Below, piece after piece: positions 7,555-15,887 of a DNA stretch of 64,000 nucleotides. The position numbers were made by a program, and so were the translations under genes. The DNA lies in contig NZ_BAABDF010000007.1 of NCBI RefSeq assembly GCF_039539485.1, positions 806,001 through 870,000 on the forward strand. The letters run 5' to 3'. The notes beneath the pieces were generated by a model. The model was not told the origin of the DNA and did no database searches. It was given only the letters and a program-made list of their open reading frames with translations. Origin of the DNA: Celeribacter arenosi (lineage in GTDB: Bacteria; Pseudomonadota; Alphaproteobacteria; Rhodobacterales; Rhodobacteraceae). The first letter of the stretch is position 1. Each line of letters begins with the position of its first letter.

Positions 7555-10182
7555 ATGCTGGAATTCCCGCTTTGGAAACGGATTATGATCTGGGGTTTTG
7601 TCGCCCTTGGCCTGATTTCCGCCCTCCCGAACGCTTTTTATAGCCGTGTTGAAGGGCATAACGACGCCGTCGTGGCCATCGAAGCGGCCGGGGAAACCCC
7701 TGAACGCGCCGCCGCGCGCGATGCATGGCCGTCGTTCCTGCCCAATTCACTGGTCAACCTCGGCCTCGATCTGCGCGGTGGGGCGCATCTCTTGGGCGAA
7801 GTCGAAGTGGGCGAGGTTTACGCCGCCCGCATGGACGCCTATTGGCCCGAAGTGCGCGACGCCCTGCGCGATGAACGCGACACCGTCGGCCCGATCCGGC
7901 GCATCGACGCCCCCGACGGGCAGCTGCGCCTGCGCATCTCGCGCCCCGAAGGCATGGAAACCGCGCTGGCCACCGTGCGCGACCTGTCCTCCCCCGTCGC
8001 CTCTCTGGCGGCGGCCGGCGAGCGTGACATCACCGTTTCCGGCGCCGGCGATGTGATCACCATCGAACTTTCGGAGGCCGAAAAATCCGCCACCGACAAT
8101 CGCACCATGCAACAATCGCTCGAAATCATCCGCCGCCGCGTGGATGAGGTCGGCACGCGCGAGCCCACGATCCAACGTCAGGGCGATGACCGCATTCTCA
8201 TTCAGGTGCCCGGCATCGGCTCGGCCTCCGAGCTGAAATCGCTGATCGGCACCACCGCGAAACTCACCTTCAACCCCGTTGTCGGGCGCACCACCAACCC
8301 CGACGACAACCCCGGCGCCCGCAACTTCCTCGCCCCCGCGCTCGAGGATTCGGGCCTCTACTACATCCTCGAAGAGAGCCCCGTGGTTTCCGGCGACGAA
8401 CTCACCGATAGCCAACCGGCGTTTGACCAGAACGGCCGCCCCTCGGTCACCTTCCGCTTCAACCCGACAGGCGCGCGCAAATTCGGCGACTATACCGCCA
8501 GCAACGTCGGCGCGCCCTTCGCCATCGTCCTCGATAACGAAGTGATCTCCGCCCCCACCATTCAGGAAGCCATCCGTGGCGGCTCCGGCCAGATCACCGG
8601 CTCCTTCACCGTCGAGGAATCAACAGAACTCGCCGTCCTTCTGCGCGCCGGTGCCCTGCCTGCCAAAATCAACTTCCTCGAAGAACGCACCATCGGCCCC
8701 GAACTCGGCGCAGACAGCATCGAGGCGGGTAAAATCGCCACCGGCGTCGCTTTTGCCGCCGTGCTGATCTTCATGGGCTTGGCCTACGGGCTGTTCGGCA
8801 TCTTCGCCAACATCGCGCTCATCATCAACGTCGCCCTGCTGTTCGGTCTCCTGTCCGCTATCGGCGCCACCCTGACACTGCCCGGCATCGCGGGCATCGT
8901 GCTCACCGTGGGCATGGCCGTTGACGCCAACGTGCTGGTGTTCGAACGCATCCGCGAAGAACTGCGCACCGCCAAAGGTCCCGGACGCGCCATCGAACTG
9001 GGCTATGAAAAAGCCCTCTCGGCCATCGTCGACGCCAATATCACCACCTTCATCACCGCCGCGATCCTGTTCATCATGGGCTCGGGTCCGGTCAAAGGTT
9101 TCGCCGTCACCCTCGCGCTCGGCATCATCACCTCGGTCTTCACCGCCCTCTACGTCACCCGCCTGATGGTGGTGATGTGGTACCGCCGCAAGAACCGCAA
9201 AGGCTGGCAGCTTTCGGGCGTCAAACTGGTGCCCGACGAAACCACCGTCGACTTCTTCAAACGCGCCAAAGTCACCTTCGGCTTCTCCGCCCTCATGGTC
9301 GCCGCCGCTCTGGCCGCCTTCCTCTCTCTAGGCCTGAATTTCGGTATCGACTTCAAAGGCGGCACCACGATCCGCACCCAATCCGAAAGCGCGGTCAGCG
9401 TCGGCGACTACCGTAACGCCATCGCGCCCCTCGGCCTCGGCGACATCTCGATCACCGAAGTCTTCGACCCGAACTTCGACGAAAACCAACACGTCGCCAT
9501 GGTCCGCATTCAGGCACAGGACGACGTCGAAGCGGTCTCGCCCGAAACCATTGCTGCCGTCGAACAGGCGCTGCAAACCGTCGATCCGACCGTTACCTTC
9601 CCGAGCGTTGAAAGCGTCGGACCAAAGGTGTCGGGCGAACTCATCATGACCGCGATCTACGCCGTCGTGGCCGCCATCACCGCCGTGCTGATCTACATCT
9701 GGATGCGCTTTGAATGGCAATTCGCGCTCGGCGCCGTGGTCGCGCTGATCCATGACGTGGCCATCACCATCGGCGTCTTCGCCCTCTTCGGCATCCAGTT
9801 CGACCTGTCGATCATCGCCGCCCTGCTGACCATCGTGGGCTACTCGCTCAACGATACCGTGGTCGTCTTCGACCGCGTCCGCGAGAACCTGCGTAAATAC
9901 AAAAAGCTGGAACTCGCAGGCGTGCTAAACCTGTCGATCAACGAAACCCTGTCGCGCACAATCATGACCTCGGGCACCACACTCGTCGCCCTGATCGCGC
10001 TTCTGGTGCTCGGCGGCGACGTGATCCGCGGCTTTGTCTTTGCGATGACGCTCGGTATCGTGGTCGGGACATGGTCGTCGGTCTTCGTCGCCTCCAACAT
10101 CCTGCTCTGGCTCGGTGTCAAACGCGACTGGGAGAAAAAAGACCCCGCACCGGGGATCCAGACCGACGGTTCCGCCGTCTAA
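7555..10182 (+). CDS. secDF: Single-chain protein-export protein SecD-SecF
   Basis: 875-residue fusion of SecD and SecF, the RND-type membrane motor that uses proton-motive force to help complete translocation through SecYEG. The SecD half has the N-terminal helix, the periplasmic P1 domain (DEVGTREPTIQRQGDDRIL) and a helical bundle with AVDANVLVFERIREE. The SecF half starts near residue 560 with FFKRAKVTFGFSA and LGLNFGIDFKGGTTI, and has NDTVVVFDRVREN near the end. No stop or shift separates the halves. It sits between yajC and the Mth938-like gene. Confidence 0.96.
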   Translation: MLEFPLWKRIMIWGFVALGLISALPNAFYSRVEGHNDAVVAIEAAGETPERAAARDAWPSFLPNSLVNLGLDLRGGAHLLGEVEVGEVYAARMDAYWPEVRDALRDERDTVGPIRRIDAPDGQLRLRISRPEGMETALATVRDLSSPVASLAAAGERDITVSGAGDVITIELSEAEKSATDNRTMQQSLEIIRRRVDEVGTREPTIQRQGDDRILIQVPGIGSASELKSLIGTTAKLTFNPVVGRTTNPDDNPGARNFLAPALEDSGLYYILEESPVVSGDELTDSQPAFDQNGRPSVTFRFNPTGARKFGDYTASNVGAPFAIVLDNEVISAPTIQEAIRGGSGQITGSFTVEESTELAVLLRAGALPAKINFLEERTIGPELGADSIEAGKIATGVAFAAVLIFMGLAYGLFGIFANIALIINVALLFGLLSAIGATLTLPGIAGIVLTVGMAVDANVLVFERIREELRTAKGPGRAIELGYEKALSAIVDANITTFITAAILFIMGSGPVKGFAVTLALGIITSVFTALYVTRLMVVMWYRRKNRKGWQLSGVKLVPDETTVDFFKRAKVTFGFSALMVAAALAAFLSLGLNFGIDFKGGTTIRTQSESAVSVGDYRNAIAPLGLGDISITEVFDPNFDENQHVAMVRIQAQDDVEAVSPETIAAVEQALQTVDPTVTFPSVESVGPKVSGELIMTAIYAVVAAITAVLIYIWMRFEWQFALGAVVALIHDVAITIGVFALFGIQFDLSIIAALLTIVGYSLNDTVVVFDRVRENLRKYKKLELAGVLNLSINETLSRTIMTSGTTLVALIALLVLGGDVIRGFVFAMTLGIVVGTWSSVFVASNILLWLGVKRDWEKKDPAPGIQTDGSAV

Positions 10183-10209
10183 AGGACACGACCCGCAAAG
10201 GAGGGGCAG

Positions 10210-10566
10210 ATGGTTCGCTTAAATGAAATGCCCTTCGAGGACGCCGTGCCCATCGACGGCTATGGTCCCGGCTTCTTTCGCGTCGGCGGCAAACTCTATC
10301 AGGGCGCGGTGATCTGCCTGAGCGCGGAGGTGACGCTCTGGTCCGGCCTCACGGACCGCGACGCGCTTCTGGCGCTGGCAGGAAAGATCGACGTGCTGCT
10401 CGTGGGCACAGGTGCCGAAATGGCCCATATCGACGCCGACCTGCGCACAGCCCTCGAAGACCTCGACATCGGCGTCGAAGCCATGGCCAGCCCGACCGCG
10501 TGCCGCAGCTACAACGTGCTCGCCTCCGAAGGCCGACGCGTGGCCGCGGCGCTTTTGCCGGTATGA
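10210..10566 (+). CDS. Mth938-like (DUF498) domain protein
   Basis: 118 residues with the Mth938/NDUFAF3 fold pattern: an N-terminal strand ending IDGYGPGFFRVGG, LYQGAVICLS, then DVLLVGTGAEM and a C-terminal AMASPTACRSYNVLASEGRRV. In mitochondria the relative NDUFAF3 helps assemble complex I; the bacterial role is not settled. A strong AGGAGG-type ribosome site (AAAGGAGGGG) precedes the ATG. It lies 27 bases after secDF and 31 before ccmA, probably in one transcript. Confidence 0.85.
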   Translation: MVRLNEMPFEDAVPIDGYGPGFFRVGGKLYQGAVICLSAEVTLWSGLTDRDALLALAGKIDVLLVGTGAEMAHIDADLRTALEDLDIGVEAMASPTACRSYNVLASEGRRVAAALLPV

Positions 10567-10597
10567 CAGCGGCGCCTCCCGCGCTAAGATCACCCCG

Positions 10598-11218
10598 ATG
10601 CAGTTGATATCCGTCGAAAATCTTGCCGTCGCGCGCGGTGGTCTGCCGGTCCTTGAGGGGATGGATTTCGCCGTGAGCGCAGGCGATATCTTCGTGCTGC
10701 GCGGCCCCAATGGCGCGGGCAAAACCACGCTGCTGCGCACCCTCGCGGGCCTGCAACCCGCCTTTGAGGGCACCATAACCGCCGATCCCGACACCATCGC
10801 CTACGCAGGCCACGCCGACGGGATCAAAGCCGTGCTCACCTTACGCGAAAACCTCACCTTCTGGGCCGGCGTCTATGGCGGGCAGGGGATTGAGGCGGCC
10901 ATGGAGGCCTTCGACCTCACCGCACTGGCCGATCGCATGGCCGGCAACCTCTCGGCGGGCCAGAAACGCCGCCTCGGCCTCGCGCGCCTGCTGGTCACCG
11001 GCCGCCCCGTCTGGGTGCTCGACGAGCCGACCGTGTCGCTGGACGCGGCCTCCGTGGCCCTCTTTGGGCGCGCCATCCGCACCCATGTGGCAGGCGGCGG
11101 CGCCGCCATCATCGCCACTCACATTGACCTCGGCATCGAAGAAACCGTCTTTGACGTCACCCCGTTCAAAGCCCGCCTCGACAAAATGAGCGGCGATTTC
11201 GACGAGGCCTTCCTATGA
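10598..11218 (+). CDS. ccmA: Haem exporter ATP-binding protein CcmA
   Basis: 206-residue ABC ATPase of the System I cytochrome c maturation pathway; it energises release of holo-CcmE from the CcmABCD complex. Walker A GPNGAGKTT (about residue 36), signature LSAGQKRRLG, Walker B VWVLDEPTVSLD and the H-loop TH are all intact. The start is the ATG of MQLISVENLAVARGG; the longer upstream frame is unlike the family. Its stop overlaps the ccmB start by four bases (ATGA), implying coupled translation. Confidence 0.95.
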   Translation: MQLISVENLAVARGGLPVLEGMDFAVSAGDIFVLRGPNGAGKTTLLRTLAGLQPAFEGTITADPDTIAYAGHADGIKAVLTLRENLTFWAGVYGGQGIEAAMEAFDLTALADRMAGNLSAGQKRRLGLARLLVTGRPVWVLDEPTVSLDAASVALFGRAIRTHVAGGGAAIIATHIDLGIEETVFDVTPFKARLDKMSGDFDEAFL

Positions 11219-11871
11219 TCCGGCTCCTGTGGCGCGATCTCACACTGGCCGTCAGGGCAGGGGGCGGCTTCGGCCTCGGCCTCGGGTTCTTCCTGATCCT
11301 CGTCACCCTCATCCCCTTCGGCGTCGGCCCGCAATCGGACCGCCTCGCCGTCATCGCCCCCGGCGTGCTCTGGGTCGGCGCGCTTCTGGCCTGCCTGCTC
11401 TCGCTCGACCGCCTCTTCGCGCTCGATTACGAGGACGGCTCGCTCGACCTGCTCGCCACCGCGCCCCTGCCGCTCGAAGCGGTCGTGGGCGTCAAGGCAC
11501 TCGCCCATTGGATCACCACCGGCCTGCCGCTGGTCGTGGCCGCCCCCGCGATGGGGTTCCTGTTGCACCTCGATCCCGCCGCCTACCTGTGGATGGTCGT
11601 AACGCTCGCCATCGGCACACCCGCGCTCTCCTTCATCGGCGCTTTCGGGGCCGCCCTCACCGTGGGCATCAAACGCGGCGGGCTCCTGCTCAGCCTGCTG
11701 GTCCTGCCGCTCTACATCCCCACGCTGATCTTTGGCGCAGAGGTCGTGCGGCGCGGCGCGGACGGGCTGTCCACCGCAACACCCCTGCTGATGCAGGCCG
11801 GGATCACGCTCGCCACCATAGCTTTGCTGCCCTTTGCCGCAGCCGCCGCCCTCAAAGTCGCGCTCAGGTGA
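11215..11871 (+). CDS. ccmB: Haem exporter permease CcmB
   Basis: 218-residue membrane subunit pairing with CcmA. Six hydrophobic segments are visible (GFGLGLGFFLILVTLIPFGVG, VLWVGALLACLLSL, HWITTGLPLVVAAPAMGFLL, LWMVVTLAIGTPALSFIGAF, GLLLSLLVLPLYIPTLIFGA, ITLATIALLPFAAAAALKVA) with the conserved LDRLFALDYEDGSLDLL segment. Overlaps ccmA by four bases; ccmC follows after 49 bases with its own GGGAGA ribosome site. Confidence 0.95.
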   Translation: MIRLLWRDLTLAVRAGGGFGLGLGFFLILVTLIPFGVGPQSDRLAVIAPGVLWVGALLACLLSLDRLFALDYEDGSLDLLATAPLPLEAVVGVKALAHWITTGLPLVVAAPAMGFLLHLDPAAYLWMVVTLAIGTPALSFIGAFGAALTVGIKRGGLLLSLLVLPLYIPTLIFGAEVVRRGADGLSTATPLLMQAGITLATIALLPFAAAAALKVALR

Positions 11872-11920
11872 GTTGAGCCTCACCCCAATCCGCCCTAGAA
11901 CGAAGCAAAGGGAGAGACAC

Positions 11921-12655
11921 ATGGCATCGATATGGGAATGGGCGAACCCGCGCAAATTCATGGCCTGGACCGACCGCGCACTACCCGTGCTGGCCGTGAT
12001 TTCCGCCGTGGTCTTTGCCGCTGGCCTGATCTGGGGCTTTTTCTTCACCCCCGATGACTACCGACAGGGCGCAACGGTCAAGATCTTCTACATCCACGTC
12101 CCCGCCGCGATGATGGCCATCAACATCTGGGCGATGATGCTGGTCACCTCGCTGATCTGGATCGTGCGCCGCCACCATGTCTCCGCTCTGGCCGCCAAGG
12201 CCGCAGCGCCCATCGGCATGATCATGACCGTCATCGCACTGGTCACCGGCGCGATCTGGGGCAAACCGATGTGGGGCACCTATTGGGAATGGGACCCGCG
12301 CCTGACATCCTTCCTGATCCTGCTGCTGTTCTATTTCGGCTACATGGCGCTCTGGGAAGCCATCGATAACCCCGACACCGCCGCCGACCTCACCTCTGTG
12401 CTCTGCCTTGTCGGCTCGGTCTTTGCCATCCTGTCGCGCTACGCGGTGCTGTTCTGGAATCAGGGCCTGCATCAGGGCGCATCGCTCTCGCTGGATGCGG
12501 AAACCAACGTGGCGGACGTCTATTGGTATCCCGCGCTGGTCGCCATTGCGGGCTATGTGCTCTTATTCATCACGCTGGTGCTGCTGCGCACCCGCACCGA
12601 AATCCGCAAACGCCGCCTCTCGGCCATCGAAATGCGCGAAAGGGTCCACGGATGA
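11921..12655 (+). CDS. ccmC: Haem transfer protein CcmC
   Basis: 244-residue six-helix membrane protein that presents haem to CcmE. The periplasmic tryptophan-rich haem-handling motif is intact as WGTYWEWDPRLTS, and conserved His residues appear in YIHVP and in QGLHQGAS. The start is the ATG of MASIWEWANP, eight bases after GGGAGA; the upstream in-frame extension is unlike the family. Its TGA overlaps the ccmD ATG. Confidence 0.96.
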   Translation: MASIWEWANPRKFMAWTDRALPVLAVISAVVFAAGLIWGFFFTPDDYRQGATVKIFYIHVPAAMMAINIWAMMLVTSLIWIVRRHHVSALAAKAAAPIGMIMTVIALVTGAIWGKPMWGTYWEWDPRLTSFLILLLFYFGYMALWEAIDNPDTAADLTSVLCLVGSVFAILSRYAVLFWNQGLHQGASLSLDAETNVADVYWYPALVAIAGYVLLFITLVLLRTRTEIRKRRLSAIEMRERVHG

Positions 12656-12816
12656 TGCCTGATCTGGGAAAATACGCGACCGACGTCTATGCCGCCTACG
12701 CCATCTCGCTCCTGCTGCTGGCCGGCCTGATCTGGCGCACGATTGCCCGTGCACGCGCCGTCAAAAAACAACTCGCCGCCGCCGAAGCCCGTCTGGAGAC
12801 CCGCCCCAATGCCTAA
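12652..12816 (+). CDS. ccmD: Haem exporter protein CcmD
   Basis: 54-residue single-helix membrane protein that stabilises the CcmABC-CcmE complex. The sequence starts MMPDLGKYATDVYAAYAISL, the typical CcmD N-terminus, then a hydrophobic helix (LLLLAGLIW) and a basic, charged C-terminus (RARAVKKQLAAAEARL). It overlaps ccmC by four bases (ATGA) and ccmG by eight, so the set is translationally chained. Confidence 0.92.
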   Translation: MMPDLGKYATDVYAAYAISLLLLAGLIWRTIARARAVKKQLAAAEARLETRPNA

Positions 12817-13348
12817 AATCTCGCCCCTCATGGCGCTGCCCCCGCTGATCTTCGCAGGCCTCGCGGGGCTGTTCATCTTTGGCATGGGCCGGCAAGACGC
12901 CGACCAACTGCCCACCGCACAGGCAGGGCGCGCCGCCCCGAGCGTCGCCGCCATCACCCCGCTCGGCGATCTCCCCCCGCTCAGCGACGACATGCTGCGC
13001 ACGGGCGGTGTCAAACTGGTGAACTACTGGGCCAGCTGGTGCGGACCCTGCCGCGCAGAGCACCCCCAGCTCGAAACCCTCGCCGAGGATGGCGTCACCA
13101 TCTACGGCATCAACTACAAAGACGAATCCGGCAACGCCGTCGGTTTTCTGGACGAATTGGGCAATCCCTTCACCGCCGTGGGCGCCGATTTCCCGGGGCG
13201 CACGGCGCTGGAATGGGGCCTCTACGGGGTGCCGGAGACCTATGTTCTGGACGCACAAGGCACCATCACATACCGGTTTGCCGGTCCGATCACTGTCGAG
13301 ATTTTGGAAAACTACATTCTGCCCGAAATCGAAAAAGCGGCGCAGTAA
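12809..13348 (+). CDS. ccmG: Thiol:disulfide interchange protein CcmG/DsbE
   Basis: 179-residue membrane-anchored periplasmic thioredoxin that keeps the apocytochrome CXXCH cysteines reduced. An N-terminal anchor (about residues 7-27) is followed by the thioredoxin fold with active site WCGPC (Cys78, Cys81), the GINYKDESGNAVGFL segment characteristic of CcmG, and cis-Pro region GVPETYVLD. Start: ATG of MPKISPLMALPP inside the end of ccmD. It is the last ccm gene here; ccmE, ccmF and ccmH are not in the window. Confidence 0.95.
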   Translation: MPKISPLMALPPLIFAGLAGLFIFGMGRQDADQLPTAQAGRAAPSVAAITPLGDLPPLSDDMLRTGGVKLVNYWASWCGPCRAEHPQLETLAEDGVTIYGINYKDESGNAVGFLDELGNPFTAVGADFPGRTALEWGLYGVPETYVLDAQGTITYRFAGPITVEILENYILPEIEKAAQ

Positions 13349-13573
13349 ACGATCCGGCCCACGTCAGGTCAGGCCATAATCACCAGTACGAAAAATAGCG
13401 CAATAACAATAGGTTCGCTCCTCAAAAGCGACACCAATGCTCTCGCGATGCGAAACACCACATCCATCGTCACCACCCAAACCCAACACTCTTAACGCGT
13501 TGATACTGGGTGTAGACTTCCCATGGGTCAAGACAAGTTTCCCTAAGGTCACTTTTTGTGACGAAAATGTATA
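13349..13573. other. Intergenic gap after ccmG, no gene seen
   Basis: Between the convergent ccmG and metY genes, ahead of the metY terminator. No frame has a ribosome site plus plausible coding content. The one structure seen is a small inverted repeat GTCAC-TTTTT-GTGAC near 13550. Confidence 0.6.
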
Positions 13574-13602
13574 CCGGCCCGCGCTATGACACCGCGGGCC
13601 GG
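13574..13602 (-). terminator. Terminator hairpin of metY
   Basis: A perfect 10-bp stem (CCGGCCCGCG / CGCGGGCCGG) with a 9-base loop lies 16 bases beyond the metY stop. On the minus strand it is followed by TATACATTTTC, a weak U-tract. Likely 3' end of the metY transcript. Confidence 0.6.
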
Positions 13603-13618
13603 CAACCTGTCTGACGCC

Positions 13619-14896
13619 CTAGCCGAGCGCTTGGTCGAGATCCGAAATCAGATCGTTCACATCCTCGATCCCGATCGACAGGCGGATCGCATTGGGGGCA
13701 ACCCCCGCTCTGGCCTGTTCGGCCTCGGTCAACTGGCGGTGGGTGGTCGAGGCAGGGTGGATCACGAGCGACCGCGTATCCCCGAGGTTGGCGACATGGG
13801 AAAACAACTCCATCCGCCCGACGGCGGCCACGCAGGCCTCATACCCGCCCTTGAGCGCCACGGTGAACAACGCCCCCGCACCGCGCGGGCAAATCCGCGT
13901 CATCCGGTCGTAATAGGGCGAGGACGGCAGACCCGCATAGGTCACACCCTCCACACGCGCGTCCCCTTCGAGCCAATTGGCGACTTCACGCGCGTTCTGC
14001 ACATGGCGCGCCATCCGCAGGCTCAGCGTTTCAATCCCCAGCAACGTGTAATGCGCCGCCTGCGGGTTCATCGTCATCCCCAGATCGCGCAGACCCACGG
14101 CAATCGAATGGAACGTATAGGCCATCGGCCCGAACACTTCGGTGAATACCTTGCCGTGATAGGCGGGCTCTGGCTGCGACAGGGACGGGAATTTATCCGA
14201 CGCGGCCCAGTCAAAGGTGCCGCTATCGACCACACAGCCCCCCGTCACCGTGCCATTGCCGGTGAGGTATTTGGTCGTCGAATGCACCACCAAAGTCGCG
14301 CCATGTTCGATCGGGCGGCACAGATAGGGCGTCGAGGCCGTGTTATCCACGATCAACGGCACACCCACCTTTTTGGCAATCTCGCCAATCGCGTCCAGAT
14401 CGGTAATCACCCCGCCCGGGTTGGCAATCGCCTCACAGAAAATCGCGCGCGTATCATCGTCCACCGCCGCGCGCACCGCGTCGAGATCGTCGAAATCAAC
14501 GAACTTCGCCGACCAGCCAAACCGTTTGAAGGTCTGCGAAAACTGCGTCAGCGTCCCGCCATATAGCCGCGTGGAGGCCACAACATTGCGCCCCGGCGCC
14601 ATGAGCGGGAACAGCGCCATGATCTGGGCTGCGTGACCCGATGAACAACACACCGCGCCCTGACCGCCCTCCAGTGCCGCAATCCGGTTGGCCAAGGCCA
14701 TCACGGTCGGGTTCGTCAGGCGGGAATAGATGTATCCAACCTCTTCGAGGTTAAAAAGCCGCGCCGCATGTTCTGCGTCTTTGAAGACGAATGATGTGGT
14801 CTGGTAGATCGGCACCTGACGCGCACCGGTCGCTGAATCGGGCTCCGTGCCGGCATGCACCTGTAACGTGTCAAAGCCCTGCTTTTGATCGGCCAT
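13619..14896 (-). CDS. metY: O-acetylhomoserine sulfhydrylase
   Basis: 425-residue PLP enzyme of the Cys/Met metabolism family that makes homocysteine directly from O-acetylhomoserine and sulfide. The PLP lysine is Lys209 in VHSTTKYLTGNG. Other family marks are GFDTLQVHAGTEPD at the N-terminus, YSRLTNPT, SSGHAAQI and FHSIAVGLRDLGM. MetY versus MetZ cannot be fully separated by eye, but the length and the long C-terminal insert fit MetY. GGGAGG precedes the ATG. The upstream region may hold a leader structure. Confidence 0.92.
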   Translation of the reverse strand: MADQKQGFDTLQVHAGTEPDSATGARQVPIYQTTSFVFKDAEHAARLFNLEEVGYIYSRLTNPTVMALANRIAALEGGQGAVCCSSGHAAQIMALFPLMAPGRNVVASTRLYGGTLTQFSQTFKRFGWSAKFVDFDDLDAVRAAVDDDTRAIFCEAIANPGGVITDLDAIGEIAKKVGVPLIVDNTASTPYLCRPIEHGATLVVHSTTKYLTGNGTVTGGCVVDSGTFDWAASDKFPSLSQPEPAYHGKVFTEVFGPMAYTFHSIAVGLRDLGMTMNPQAAHYTLLGIETLSLRMARHVQNAREVANWLEGDARVEGVTYAGLPSSPYYDRMTRICPRGAGALFTVALKGGYEACVAAVGRMELFSHVANLGDTRSLVIHPASTTHRQLTEAEQARAGVAPNAIRLSIGIEDVNDLISDLDQALG

Positions 14897-14960
14897 CTGT
14901 TCCTCCCTCGGTATGATGTCGCGCAGAGCCTAGGTCAGCAGGCAACCCGTGGCAACAGAT

Positions 14961-15050
14961 TCACCCCGCGAGGATCAGGACCGCGAAAAGGCAAATCATC
15001 CCAAGAAGTTCGGGCAGGGGCAGGGGGATCATATAAAGGGCGCGTTTCAT
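14961..15050 (-). CDS. Possible 29-residue hydrophobic peptide upstream of metY
   Basis: The minus strand from the ATG at 15050 encodes MKRALYMIPLPLPELLGMIC and then a short hydrophobic tail, a plausible one-helix membrane peptide on the same strand and 64 bases upstream of metY. A GGAGA is present but only about two bases from the ATG, which is too close. It could be a leader peptide or chance. Its stop overlaps the bases that could form a metY leader stem. Confidence 0.25.
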   Translation of the reverse strand: MKRALYMIPLPLPELLGMICLFAVLILAG

Positions 15051-15147
15051 GTCTCCATCTTTGCACGAGATGGTTAACAGAGGGTGCGCAAAGGGGATGA
15101 TTTGGCGAAACAACGGGTTTCCACTTGCGCATGAATCATTATTTCAT

Positions 15148-15161
15148 TATTTCATGAAATA
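15148..15161. promoter_or_regulatory. Palindrome at the arsR start, likely ArsR operator
   Basis: TATTTCATGAAATA is a perfect 14-bp palindrome whose last base is the A of the arsR start codon. Two ATTATTTC direct repeats run into it from the left. ArsR/SmtB repressors bind A+T-rich palindromes at their own promoters, so this is the natural operator; binding is inferred. Confidence 0.55.
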
Positions 15162-15505
15162 TGGATACGACACGCGCCCTCACAGCCTTCGCAGCCCTCG
15201 GGCAACCCATGCGCCTCGACGCCTTCCGCCTGCTGGTCAAAACCGGCCCGGGCGGCATGGGCGCAGGTGACATCGCCACAGCACTCGACGCCAAACCCAA
15301 TACAACCTCGCAAAACCTCGCCCACCTCGTGCAGGCGGGGCTGCTGAAATCGCGCCGCGACGGGCGCGCGGTGATCTATAGCGCCGATATGGGCGGGGTG
15401 AACGCGCTCCTGCACTTCCTTCTCGAGGATTGCTGCGGGGGCACGCGCGATACCTGCGCGCCGCTCATCGACACACTCGCCCCGTGCTGCCCGCCAAAGG
15501 AGTAA
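15161..15505 (+). CDS. arsR: ArsR-family arsenic-responsive repressor
   Basis: 114-residue winged-helix repressor. The HTH reads PNTTSQNLAHLVQAGLLKSR and the wing RRDGRAVIYSAD. The metalloid-binding Cys residues are not in the E. coli helix-3 motif (ELCVCDL) but clustered at the C-terminus (DCCGGTRDTC ... PCCPPK), a variant usual in alphaproteobacterial ArsR proteins. No ribosome site precedes the ATG and an operator overlaps it, suggesting a leaderless message. First gene of arsR-arsC-arsH. Confidence 0.88.
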   Translation: MDTTRALTAFAALGQPMRLDAFRLLVKTGPGGMGAGDIATALDAKPNTTSQNLAHLVQAGLLKSRRDGRAVIYSADMGGVNALLHFLLEDCCGGTRDTCAPLIDTLAPCCPPKE

Positions 15506-15509
15506 ACCC

Positions 15510-15887
15510 ATGGCCAAAATCTATCACAACCCGCGCTGCTCCACCTCGCGCAAGGCACTCGCCCTGCTCAGGGAGGCAGGCCAAGATGTCGAGGTCATCG
15601 AATACCTCAAAACGCCCCCCACGCGCGCCGAACTCGCCGCCCTCATCGCGGCTGCGGGCGAAACCGCCAAATCCACCCTGCGCGCCAAACAGGCCGAGGC
15701 CGCGACCCACAACCTCACCCGCGACGACGTTACCGAAGACGACATCCTCGACGCCATGATCGCCGACCCGATCCTGATCAACCGCCCCTTCGTGACCACC
15801 GCGCGCGGCACCCGCCTGTGTCGCCCGCTCGATAAAATCCACGACATCCTCCCCGAAACTGGCAAGGGCGAAGGACCCCGCGCATGA
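15510..15887 (+). CDS. arsC: Arsenate reductase, glutaredoxin-coupled type
   Basis: 125-residue ArsC/Spx-fold reductase converting arsenate to arsenite. Catalytic Cys10 lies in YHNPRCSTSRKAL; the family's arginine-containing stretch is seen as TLRAK and INRPFVTTARGTRLCRP. AAAGGAG precedes the ATG. Overlaps arsH by four bases. Reduction alone makes the more toxic arsenite, normally followed by export, but no ArsB or Acr3 gene is in this operon. Confidence 0.92.
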   Translation: MAKIYHNPRCSTSRKALALLREAGQDVEVIEYLKTPPTRAELAALIAAAGETAKSTLRAKQAEAATHNLTRDDVTEDDILDAMIADPILINRPFVTTARGTRLCRPLDKIHDILPETGKGEGPRA

